NCBI RefSeq assembly: GCF_018343665.1 | Contig: NZ_JAGYPM010000003.1 | Span: 835,497 to 899,496 of the forward strand | Length of the DNA stretch: 64,000 nt | Source of the DNA: Cytobacillus citreus | Lineage (GTDB): Bacteria > Bacillota > Bacilli > Bacillales > Cytobacillaceae | Direction of reading: 5' to 3' | In this document: piece after piece, positions 54,985-62,403 of the stretch | Layout of the letters: each line of letters starts with the position of its first letter | Position numbering within the stretch: position 1 is the stretch's first letter | Notes under the pieces: generated by a model | The model's input: the letters and a program-made list of their open reading frames with translations, nothing else | What the model was told of the DNA's origin: nothing | Databases searched by the model: none | Made by a program: the position numbers and the translations under genes

Positions 54985-56558
54985 TTAACTCCCCCCTCTT
55001 CTTTGGAAAGCTCCTTCGCAAGAACAAATTTTTGCAGCTTCCCGCTTGTCGTTTTTGGCAGACTTTCTACAAAGTGATATTCCCTCGGGCGCTTATACTT
55101 GGCTAATTTCTTCCCATCTATTAGAAATTGATCTAAATCTTTTTCCGTTATCAAACTTCCTTCTCTTTTTACAACAAAAGCGACAACGGTTTCACCCCAA
55201 TACGGGTCAGACTTTCCAATAACAGCTACCTCTAGCACATCATGATGCTCTTGAATCGAGTCTTCTACTTCTCTCGGATATACATTTTCTGCACCGGAAT
55301 TAATCATGTAGTCCATTCGATCTTTAATCCAGACATATCCATCTTTATCTACATATCCCATATCTCCAGTATGATACCAGCCATATGCCAGTGCTTTTTC
55401 GGTTGCCTCAGGACGCCTGTAATATTCCTTCATCATACACGGGCCTTTAACAAGGATTTCACCTATTTCACCAATGTCACATTCATCACTAGGATTAGTT
55501 GGACCTCCATCTTCTTGTACACGTGCAATTTTCATTTGATGTGTAAGAATAGCTTTTCCAGCCGAACCCGCTCTTTCTAATTGCTCATCCGCATATAAGA
55601 CACTCATTACCGGACCCATTTCTGTTGTCCCAAACATTTGCACTAGATCTGCATTTGTCTTTTCTTGAAATCTTCTAATCAGTACTGGAGCCATGGAAGC
55701 GCCTCCATAACCGAGAATCCTTAATGTTGAAAGATCGTAATTCTCAAACTCTTTAACATTCAAAAGCATGTTTACCATTGTCGGGGCGGCAAATATATGG
55801 GTAATCTTTTCTTCCTCAATGGTCTTTAATACCTTTTCCGCTTCAAAATGATGCTTAATTATAGTAGTTGCTCCTACCATTACTCTTGGAAGAAAAGATG
55901 TATGTAATTCTGCTGTATGATTTAATGGTGCAACAGAAAGTCCTACATCATTTTTACTGAGTTTCATACATTCAATCATCAAAAAATTATGATGAACCAT
56001 ATCTCTATGCTTATGAATGACTCCCTTTGGCCGTCCAGTCGTCCCGCTCGTGTACATCATGATATATATATCATCTTCGGTTACGGTAACATCTGGCTTT
56101 GATGAGTATCCTGTTTCAAGCAGCTTATAAAAATCCATTGCGTATTGTGGCACATATTCATCTGTGTAAATACAATGTGAAACATTGACACCCAGATTCG
56201 TTGTTTCTTCAACGACATTAGCTGTATCTTTTTCAAAAATAAGAACCTTGGAGCCAGCATCATTTAATATATATTGAAGCTCATTTGGTGTTAGCCGATA
56301 ATTAATCGGATTGAAAATAGCACCAAGTTTTGCTGAAGCAAATAAAGTAATAACAAATTCACTCGTGTTATAAAGGAAGGTTGAAACAACATCACCTTTT
56401 TTTACACCTAGTTGTGATAGGGAGGAAGCAAATTGGTTTACTTTTTCATTTAATTCTTGAAAGGTAAAGCTTTGCTCCTTTTCCCGATAAATTAGCCCAG
56501 TTTTATTAGGGTAATTTATCGCTGACCATTCAATTAATTCTCCTATGGTGCTACTCAT
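54981..56558 (-). CDS. Acyl-CoA synthetase (AMP-forming)
   Basis: Activates the substrate acid of this operon to its CoA ester. 525 residues: the P-loop MMYTSGTTGRPKGVIH, the MFGTTEMGPV segment, the hinge YHTGDMGYVDKDGYVWIKDRM (in parts), and the C-terminal lysine in LPKTTSGKLQKF. It resembles the long-chain/FadD-like and cyclohexanecarboxylate-type ligases more than AcsA. AAAAGGAGG precedes the ATG. It overlaps the acyl-CoA dehydrogenase gene by four bases. Upstream, family A repeat A3 fills the 190 bp gap to hbd. Confidence 0.9.
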   Translation of the reverse strand: MSSTIGELIEWSAINYPNKTGLIYREKEQSFTFQELNEKVNQFASSLSQLGVKKGDVVSTFLYNTSEFVITLFASAKLGAIFNPINYRLTPNELQYILNDAGSKVLIFEKDTANVVEETTNLGVNVSHCIYTDEYVPQYAMDFYKLLETGYSSKPDVTVTEDDIYIMMYTSGTTGRPKGVIHKHRDMVHHNFLMIECMKLSKNDVGLSVAPLNHTAELHTSFLPRVMVGATTIIKHHFEAEKVLKTIEEEKITHIFAAPTMVNMLLNVKEFENYDLSTLRILGYGGASMAPVLIRRFQEKTNADLVQMFGTTEMGPVMSVLYADEQLERAGSAGKAILTHQMKIARVQEDGGPTNPSDECDIGEIGEILVKGPCMMKEYYRRPEATEKALAYGWYHTGDMGYVDKDGYVWIKDRMDYMINSGAENVYPREVEDSIQEHHDVLEVAVIGKSDPYWGETVVAFVVKREGSLITEKDLDQFLIDGKKLAKYKRPREYHFVESLPKTTSGKLQKFVLAKELSKEEGGVK

Positions 56559-56583
56559 CTATTTACCTCCTTTTCTATAATCC

Positions 56584-56744
56584 AATAAAGTGAAACTTCC
56601 ATCAGTGGGGGTTTTCTTTCATCCCCCACTGATGGTTAGTTGAACCAATCGGGCCTTTACGGGCAGTTGATCCCCCACTTAGGTTTCTTTGATTCTCTCG
56701 CAAACTTGAAGTGGGGGTCTTACTGCCCGTTAATCTGCGATAAA
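56584..56744 (+). repeat. Family A structured repeat, copy A3
   Basis: 161 bp, nearly identical to A1 outside the variable loop of hairpin 2. It lies inside the leftward acyl-CoA operon, between hbd and the acyl-CoA synthetase gene, and is read there in antisense orientation. Its two stems could attenuate transcription or protect mRNA ends. Confidence 0.9.
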
Positions 56745-56748
56745 CCTA

Positions 56749-57591
56749 TCAATATTCGAAAAAGCCTTTTCCAGTTTTTCTTCCAAGATGCCCTGCTCTT
56801 ACTAGCTTTCTCAATAGCGGAGCCGAACGGTATTTAGAATCCTGTGTTTCTTCATAAAGTGAATCCTGTACAAATAAAAGTGTATCCAGTCCAATTAAAT
56901 CTGCTAGTGCAAGTGGTCCAATTGGATGATTTGCACCTAGTCTCATACCTTTATCAATATCCTCAGCAGTTGCCACACCTTCTTGTAAAACAAATATTGC
57001 TTCATTGATCATTGGAACTAAAATCCGATTAACCGCAAACAATGGTGATTCCTTTACAGAAACCGCTTCTTTTCCCAGTGATTCAACTAATTCTTTTGAC
57101 TGCTGATACGTTTCTTCTGTCGTATCATAACCTTTAATAAGCTCTACTAATTTCATGACCGGAACAGGGTTAAAGAAATGGAATCCCATAACTCTTCCTG
57201 GATTATTCATCACACTTGCTATTTCTGTAATACTCAAGCCTGATGTATTGCTTACTACTATCGCCTGTTCATTCACTATTTCATCAATTCTCTTAAATAT
57301 TTCCTTTTTTAACTCTATATCTTCACTGACAGCTTCAATAACGAAATTAGCATCCGCAATCGCTTCCCATTCCGTAGAAGTTGTAAGTAATTGCTCATAT
57401 TCCTCTCTCTTTGCTTCATCAATTCTTCCTTTTTCGATAGACCTATTCCAGTTTTTCTTTATTAGCGCAAGGCCGCGATCGAAATAAGATTTTTCCATTT
57501 CAATGGCGATTACTTCATAGCCTGCTTCCACACATACTTGTGAAATGCCAGATCCCATTGTTCCAAAACCAATCACTGCAATTTTCTTCAT
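56749..57591 (-). CDS. hbd: 3-hydroxyacyl-CoA (3-hydroxybutyryl-CoA) dehydrogenase
   Basis: NAD-dependent oxidation of an L-3-hydroxyacyl-CoA to the 3-oxoacyl-CoA. 280 residues; the Rossmann motif GFGTMGSGISQVCVEAGY, the catalytic His in MGFHFFNPVPVMKLVELIKG (with its Glu partner), and the C-terminal domain ending in RKTGKGFFEY. The length is that of stand-alone hydroxybutyryl-CoA dehydrogenases. AAGGAGGAG precedes the ATG, 15 bp after the enoyl-CoA hydratase gene. No thiolase is encoded in this operon. Confidence 0.93.
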   Translation of the reverse strand: MKKIAVIGFGTMGSGISQVCVEAGYEVIAIEMEKSYFDRGLALIKKNWNRSIEKGRIDEAKREEYEQLLTTSTEWEAIADANFVIEAVSEDIELKKEIFKRIDEIVNEQAIVVSNTSGLSITEIASVMNNPGRVMGFHFFNPVPVMKLVELIKGYDTTEETYQQSKELVESLGKEAVSVKESPLFAVNRILVPMINEAIFVLQEGVATAEDIDKGMRLGANHPIGPLALADLIGLDTLLFVQDSLYEETQDSKYRSAPLLRKLVRAGHLGRKTGKGFFEY

Positions 57592-57605
57592 GTTAAAACT
57601 CCTCC

Positions 57606-58370
57606 TTAATTTCCTGTAAATACTGGTTCTCTTTTTTCAAAGAAAGCAGCTACTCCTTCTTCTTTATCTTCCGTTGTACATAAATCTCCAAATAATTTTG
57701 CCTCAAGACTTAATCCTTCCTTTAAAGAAACTTGCATCCCCTTCATGACCGCTTCTTTTGCAGCTTTCACTGCAATTGGGCCCCTTGATGAAATGGAATT
57801 TGCAATCTCGAGTGCTTTACTCAGAGCATCAGTTTCTGTCACTTCTTCAACTAGCCCAATCTGATAAGCCTTTTCAGCTGAGATGAAGTCTCCAGTAAAA
57901 ATTAACTGCATCGCTTTTCCAATACCAATCAGCCGCGGTAATCTCTGCGTACCTCCATACCCAGGAATTATGCCTAGCTTAACTTCTGGAAGTCCAAATT
58001 GCGACCGGGCAGTGGCGATCCGAATATCACAAGCAAGTGCAAGCTCTAAACCTCCTCCTAATGTGAAACCATCAATTGCTGCAATGACAGGTTGCTTTAA
58101 TTCAGCCAACAAATTAAAAATCGACTGTCCTCTTGTACATAGTGCTTCTCCTGCTTCCGGAGCTAATCCTGGAAACTCCTTTATATCTGCACCAGCTACA
58201 AATGCCTTTGTCCCAGCTCCTTCAATGATAATCACGTTTACATTTGCACCAATTTGTGTGACAACACTTTCCAGCTGATCAAAAACTTCGCGATCCAGGG
58301 AATTCACTGGAGGTGAATCAATTGTAATGATCCCAATTCTGTTTTTTTCTTCATATTTTACTTTCGACAT
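57606..58370 (-). CDS. Enoyl-CoA hydratase
   Basis: Hydrates a 2-enoyl-CoA to the 3-hydroxyacyl-CoA. 254 residues from MSKVKYEE; the crotonase oxyanion segment AFVAGADIKEF, the first catalytic Glu in GGGLELALACDIR, and the second in FGLPEVKLGIIPGYGGTQRL are all present, so true hydratase activity is expected. A GTG four codons upstream coincides with the GAGGTG ribosome binding site, so the ATG at 58370 is chosen. It is the first gene of the seven-gene operon; the sigma-54 type promoter lies 41-57 bases upstream. Confidence 0.92.
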   Translation of the reverse strand: MSKVKYEEKNRIGIITIDSPPVNSLDREVFDQLESVVTQIGANVNVIIIEGAGTKAFVAGADIKEFPGLAPEAGEALCTRGQSIFNLLAELKQPVIAAIDGFTLGGGLELALACDIRIATARSQFGLPEVKLGIIPGYGGTQRLPRLIGIGKAMQLIFTGDFISAEKAYQIGLVEEVTETDALSKALEIANSISSRGPIAVKAAKEAVMKGMQVSLKEGLSLEAKLFGDLCTTEDKEEGVAAFFEKREPVFTGN

Positions 58371-58410
58371 CCTCTTTTTCACCTCTATTATTTTGACTTA
58401 TTTCTATATT

Positions 58411-58427
58411 TGCAATTTTTATGCCAA
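58411..58427 (-). promoter_or_regulatory. Sigma-54 (-24/-12) promoter of the acyl-CoA operon
   Basis: On the minus strand TTGGCATAAAAATTGCA matches the sigma-54 consensus TGGCACN5TTGCW, with the invariant GG and GC spaced exactly ten bases apart. No good sigma-A promoter competes here. Confidence 0.85.
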
Positions 58428-58476
58428 AAGCTTAAGATTGATTTACTGATTTTATAACTGAATTTTTAGAACATTT

Positions 58477-58533
58477 TGTTTCCAAAAGAAATACACTTGT
58501 ATCCTTTGGAAACATTTGTTTCAAAATGAAACA
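58477..58533 (-). promoter_or_regulatory. Two palindromic upstream activator sites
   Basis: TGTTTC-AAAAT-GAAACA (58517-58533) is perfect and TGTTTC-CAAAA-GAAATA (58477-58493) has one mismatch. They start 40 bp apart, about four helical turns, and their centres are about 73 and 113 bp upstream of the -12 element. An inverted half-site GGAAACA lies between them. This is the usual layout of enhancer sites for a sigma-54 activator. Confidence 0.7.
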
Positions 58534-58568
58534 GCTCAGCTAATTAGTGAATTTTAGCTAAAACAATA

Positions 58569-58599
58569 AAAACCTCTTCCAACATTACGAAGAGGTTTT
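58569..58599. terminator. Hairpin upstream of the activator sites
   Basis: AAAACCTCTTC and GAAGAGGTTTT form a perfect 11-bp stem, with T-rich sequence following on the minus strand. It may shield the operon promoter from read-through. Confidence 0.7.
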
Positions 58600-58653
58600 A
58601 TAACATAATTTACAAACAATTTTTTAACAATGAGCAGAAATGAGGAGGATAAT

Positions 58654-59454
58654 ATGGAAATATTTTCGCTAAGCGGCCCAAGTGGAACTGGAAAAAGTAC
58701 AATCGCCTTATCATTTGCATACAAAAAAAAGATTACCGCAATTATTGATGATGGTCTGTTAATTTTAAACGGACAGAAAATAGCTGGAACCTCTGCAAAA
58801 TTTGAGAAAAACGCAATATCAGCGGTAAAGCGAGCTACCTTCTTTGATGAACAGCATAAGCAAGAGGTTCAGCAGGCTATTTGCAATCATTTCATCAGCA
58901 GGATTCTTATTATCGGAACATCTGACAAAATGGTCAAACTAATTGCCAGCCGCTTAGAAATAGGGGAAATAAAACAAGTCAATCATATTGAAGATATTCG
59001 CTCCTCCAGTCAGATAAAAATTGCACAATATATAAGAAAAACCGAGGGAACGCATGTTATCCCTCTGCCTTATAAACAAGTGGAACAAAACTTCTTCAAG
59101 AGAATGATTCAAAAAGGGGTAGAAATATTTTCGCCTAAAAAAGAAAGAATAGGTGAAACGACAATCGTCCACCCTGATTTCCATAAGGGATCTATCAAGA
59201 TTTATAAAAAAGTTTTTCAAGAAATGGTAGAGTTTATCTGTTTGAATCATGAACAAATAGTGAAATGTGAATCAGTTGTGATGAACTTGCAGCAGCTACC
59301 GACCTTTACTATTAAGGTGAACATAAAATATCCAATATGCGGCAGCTTATACGAGAAAATTGAAATTCTTCAAGAGGATATCTACAACCATTTTTTGCGT
59401 AATTTACAAATTGAACTTCACGCAATAAACATCTTGATTAATAAAGTAAAATAA
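58654..59454 (+). CDS. P-loop ATPase with Asp23/Gls24-like C-terminus, unknown role
   Basis: Not recognised as a named protein. 266 residues from MEIFSLSGPSGTGKST, with a Walker A at residues 8-15. The central part contains ISRILIIGTSDKMVKLIASRL and HVIPLPYKQVEQNF. The last 60 residues (VVMNLQQLPTFTIKVNIKYP and onwards to IELHAINILINKV) have the alternating pattern of Asp23/Gls24 domains. AGGAGG precedes the ATG; the in-frame ATG at 58630 lacks one. It is the only rightward gene in the block, divergent from the acyl-CoA operon. Role unknown. Confidence 0.7.
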   Translation: MEIFSLSGPSGTGKSTIALSFAYKKKITAIIDDGLLILNGQKIAGTSAKFEKNAISAVKRATFFDEQHKQEVQQAICNHFISRILIIGTSDKMVKLIASRLEIGEIKQVNHIEDIRSSSQIKIAQYIRKTEGTHVIPLPYKQVEQNFFKRMIQKGVEIFSPKKERIGETTIVHPDFHKGSIKIYKKVFQEMVEFICLNHEQIVKCESVVMNLQQLPTFTIKVNIKYPICGSLYEKIEILQEDIYNHFLRNLQIELHAINILINKVK

Positions 59455-59592
59455 AATAAATAGGTAAATGAACTCGTTTCCGTAGTTGATACATCGGGAA
59501 TTTAGGTAGGGACTCATCCAGCCTAATTGGAAATCACATCTACACAAACGTTTGCAGCTATAAGTCATATTCTCTAAATGAACAGGAATTAA

Positions 59593-59625
59593 AGGAAGTT
59601 CCTGCGCAAAGTGATCTTCCTTTAC
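59593..59625 (-). terminator. Terminator after the second crotonase gene
   Basis: AAAGGAAG and CTTCCTTT pair, and T-rich sequence follows on the minus strand. Confidence 0.55.
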
Positions 59626-60437
59626 TTTACTTGTTCCCCATTTGTTGTCCTGCGCGAAAATCTTGGTATCCTTTTTTCAACAAAAGCGGACACACCTTCC
59701 GGAAAATCATAAGTATCTACAAATCTAGAAGTTCCTTTCCATAATTCAGGGACACTATTTACACATTGGCTTACCGACTTCTTTATAGAAAGTAATGAAG
59801 CTGGCGACTGAGATGCAACCAATTTTCCCATTCTAATCGCATAACGATCAAGATTATCCTCATTTACTAAATAATTGATCATTCCTAATCGGTATGCTTC
59901 CTCAGCTTTTAATACCCTTCCAGTATAAACCAAATCTTTGGCAAGGCTCGGTCCAATCAAATCAACTAGCCGCTGTGCGAATTTATTATTTAGTGTGATG
60001 CCCAATTTACCAACAGGAATTCCTAATTTTGATTTTTCCGAGCCAATTCTAAGATCACATGCAAGTGCTAGCTCTAGCCCTGCCCCCATTGCTGGGCCAT
60101 TAATGACTCCGATTGTAGGGATTGGCAAATTTTCAAATGTTGAGATAGCCTCTTCCATAAGGACGAATGATTCTTCTGCTTCCTCTAATGTCATTTGATG
60201 AAATTCCTTAATATCCGATCCAGCTGTAAACTGTTCCCCCGCTCCTCGTAATAATACAACCTTATTTTTCGGATTCTCTAATATCTCTCTACCTACTTTT
60301 GATAAATGCTGCCACATATTTGCTGTTAATGCATTTCTTTTTTGAGGTCTGTGAATAGTGATGATCGCTAAACCTGCTGTTTCCTGAAGAATGATTTTTG
60401 CTTGCTCAGCTTCCATTCTCTCAATATCTACTTTCAT
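59622..60437 (-). CDS. Crotonase-family protein (enoyl-CoA hydratase/isomerase-like), one catalytic Glu replaced
   Basis: 271 residues of crotonase fold with the oxyanion segment QFTAGSDIKEF and GPAMGAGLELALACDLR (first Glu present). At the second catalytic position, where hydratases read LPEVKLG, it reads IPVGKLG, so the Glu is Val. It is therefore unlikely to be a standard hydratase; isomerase, racemase, hydrolase or CoA-dehydratase-type chemistry are possible. AGGAGGAAG precedes the ATG. A sigma-54 promoter lies 71-86 bases upstream, just downstream of repeat A4, and the regulator gene is immediately upstream. Confidence 0.82.
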   Translation of the reverse strand: MKVDIERMEAEQAKIILQETAGLAIITIHRPQKRNALTANMWQHLSKVGREILENPKNKVVLLRGAGEQFTAGSDIKEFHQMTLEEAEESFVLMEEAISTFENLPIPTIGVINGPAMGAGLELALACDLRIGSEKSKLGIPVGKLGITLNNKFAQRLVDLIGPSLAKDLVYTGRVLKAEEAYRLGMINYLVNEDNLDRYAIRMGKLVASQSPASLLSIKKSVSQCVNSVPELWKGTSRFVDTYDFPEGVSAFVEKRIPRFSRRTTNGEQVK

Positions 60438-60507
60438 TAACTCTTCCTCCTATGCCCATTTTTTTAATCCCATTGTTCCGAAAGGATGGCTTTTCAGAAG
60501 AATATAA

Positions 60508-60523
60508 TGCAAGTTTTATGCCA
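60508..60523 (-). promoter_or_regulatory. Second sigma-54 (-24/-12) promoter
   Basis: On the minus strand TGGCATAAAACTTGCA has GG and GC ten bases apart and nearly repeats the first promoter (TGGCATAAAAATTGCA). It reads into the second crotonase gene. No TGTTTC-N5-GAAACA site is seen next to it; the expected place is occupied by repeat A4. Confidence 0.78.
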
Positions 60524-60543
60524 GCATTATTATCTTTAAATAT

Positions 60544-60702
60544 TTTATCGCAGATTAACGGGCAGTAAGACCCCACTTCAAGGTTGCGGAAGAATCAAAG
60601 AAACCTAAGTGGGGATCAACTGCCCGTAAAGGCCCGATTGGTTCAACTAACCATCAGTGGGGGATGAAAGAAAACCCCCACTGATGGAAGTTTCACTTTA
60701 TT
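60544..60702 (-). repeat. Family A structured repeat, copy A4
   Basis: Inverted relative to the other copies. The inner stem of hairpin 2 has four C facing four G instead of five and five. Its left end (AATAAAGTG on the minus strand) supplies the TAA stop codon of the upstream regulator gene. It separates that gene from the second sigma-54 promoter. Confidence 0.9.
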
Positions 60703-62068
60703 GAATTTGGTATTTTTTTATTTTAGCATAGAAGGATTTTCGGCTCATTCCTAATTCTCGGATGGCCTCTGATTTATTTTTGCTGCTTCTCACTACAAAT
60801 TCAATATGCTCCTTTTCTGCATTTTCTAAGATCATATCCAACCTATTCGTTTTTTTCGGAGTTGAAATAGAATGAACAGAAGGATTGGAGCTAGGCATGG
60901 AAAGAGGCTGTTCATTAAATAGATACTCAGGGAGATCTGTTAGGTCAAAATATGATTTAGTACAGACTGCAATCATTCTTTCTAACACATTAACAAGTTC
61001 TCGTACGTTTCCAGGCCAATCATATTGTTTCATACGGGAGATGACTTCTTCTTCAATCCTTACATGTTTTCCATACTTCAAACATAAATCATGCAAAATA
61101 TTATTCGTCAAAAATGCCAAATCCTCTTTCCTTTCACGGAGCGGTGGAATATGGATTGGGACAACATTAATCCTATAAAATAAATCCTCTCTGAACTTGC
61201 CTTCTTTAATCATTTCCTTTAAGTTACGGTGAGTTGCACAAATGATCCTAACATCTAAGGGATTTAGTGTTGTGCCACCTACTTTTTGATATTGACGTTC
61301 TTGAATGACTCTAAGCAACTTCGCTTGAGCATTTAAAGACATTTCACCGATTTCATCTAGAAAAAGCGTCCCTCCATTTGCCATTTCTAGAAGACCTTTT
61401 TTTCCCCCTTTTCTTGACCCTGTAAAGGAACCGTCTTCATATCCAAACATTTCACTTTCAAATAACGCATCTGGGATTGATGCAATATTTATGGCAATAT
61501 AAGGATTATTATTCCTTTTACTGGCCTCGTGAAGGGCGGTAGCAAAGATCTCCTTACCAACTCCGCTTTCACCGTAAAGGATTACCGTTGCATTCGTGTC
61601 GGCAACATTTTTTGTTAAATGAACGGATTTTTTCATTACCTGTGATTGACTTTCGAGTTTAAAAAAGTTTCTTCTATCCAATTGCTCTTGAAGTTTCGTA
61701 ACGTCGCTTTTATACTTCGTTAATTCATCCTCCATTTTTGTTATTTCTGAAATGTCCTTCATGATTGTAACGACACCAATCATCTCACCATTTTCTATTA
61801 ATGGAGTTATGTTTGCACATACGTCTTTTTTGAGAGAATGGACGTAGCTGCAATCATTTATTCTCGGTTTGCCATCTTTTAAAACCTCTAAAATTCTTGA
61901 GTGTTCCTCAATCTGCTTTAATTTTTTTCCGATTATTTTCTTTGCAGGAACACCAAACTGTAAAGAATAAGCTTTATTTACATAGACAATTGTACTGTCC
62001 ATAATAATGACAATTACTGCATCATGAAGTGATTCTAAGATAGATAACAAATGCTTTTCTAATCTCAT
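60698..62068 (-). CDS. Sigma-54-dependent activator with PAS sensor
   Basis: 456 residues: an N-terminal PAS domain (about 1-110, SILESLHDAVIVIIMDSTIVYVNKAY in parts), the AAA+ domain with Walker A GESGVGKEIFA, the sigma-54 contact loop as GSFTGS in place of GAFTGA, Walker B GGTLFLDEIGEM, the R-finger region FREDLFYRINV, and a C-terminal Fis-type helix-turn-helix (KSEAIRELGMSRKSFYAKIKKY). It probably senses an acyl or acyl-CoA ligand through PAS and activates the two sigma-54 promoters nearby. The stop codon comes from repeat A4 and a MITE lies 46 bp upstream of the start. Confidence 0.93.
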   Translation of the reverse strand: MRLEKHLLSILESLHDAVIVIIMDSTIVYVNKAYSLQFGVPAKKIIGKKLKQIEEHSRILEVLKDGKPRINDCSYVHSLKKDVCANITPLIENGEMIGVVTIMKDISEITKMEDELTKYKSDVTKLQEQLDRRNFFKLESQSQVMKKSVHLTKNVADTNATVILYGESGVGKEIFATALHEASKRNNNPYIAINIASIPDALFESEMFGYEDGSFTGSRKGGKKGLLEMANGGTLFLDEIGEMSLNAQAKLLRVIQERQYQKVGGTTLNPLDVRIICATHRNLKEMIKEGKFREDLFYRINVVPIHIPPLRERKEDLAFLTNNILHDLCLKYGKHVRIEEEVISRMKQYDWPGNVRELVNVLERMIAVCTKSYFDLTDLPEYLFNEQPLSMPSSNPSVHSISTPKKTNRLDMILENAEKEHIEFVVRSSKNKSEAIRELGMSRKSFYAKIKKYQIQ

Positions 62069-62114
62069 TCGATCTACTCCTTAAATTCAAAAATTGTCTT
62101 CTTTACTAATTTTA

Positions 62115-62363
62115 TGGCTATGTTAAACTTCCCTGTTGATTTCCGCTGCAGGCACTTAGCGATCGCGGGCGGTCCGGAAGCCTCCTCGTCACTATCGCTC
62201 CTGCGGGGTCTCCCTTTGACTCGCTTCTCCCGCAGGACGTTGAATAATCTTCCCCGAATACTCACCGCACGAAGAAAATGCGAATGCATTTTCGAGGATC
62301 TCGCGCCTGCAGCGAGAATCAACAACAAAATATCATTTTCAACACTAAGCATTAACACAGCCA
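62115..62363. mobile_element. MITE-like element, family C copy C3 (long)
   Basis: 249 bp from TGGCTATGTTAAACTTCCC to AGCATTAACACAGCCA, with perfect or near-perfect inverted ends. Its interior is much richer in G and C than the surroundings (for example GCTCCTGCGGGG). It has no coding capacity. It sits between the hydrolase gene and the sigma-54 activator, where the activator's promoter would be expected. Confidence 0.78.
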
Positions 62364-62403
62364 ATTTGAAAAAAATATCAATTACATTTCCCCATCATCC
62401 TGA

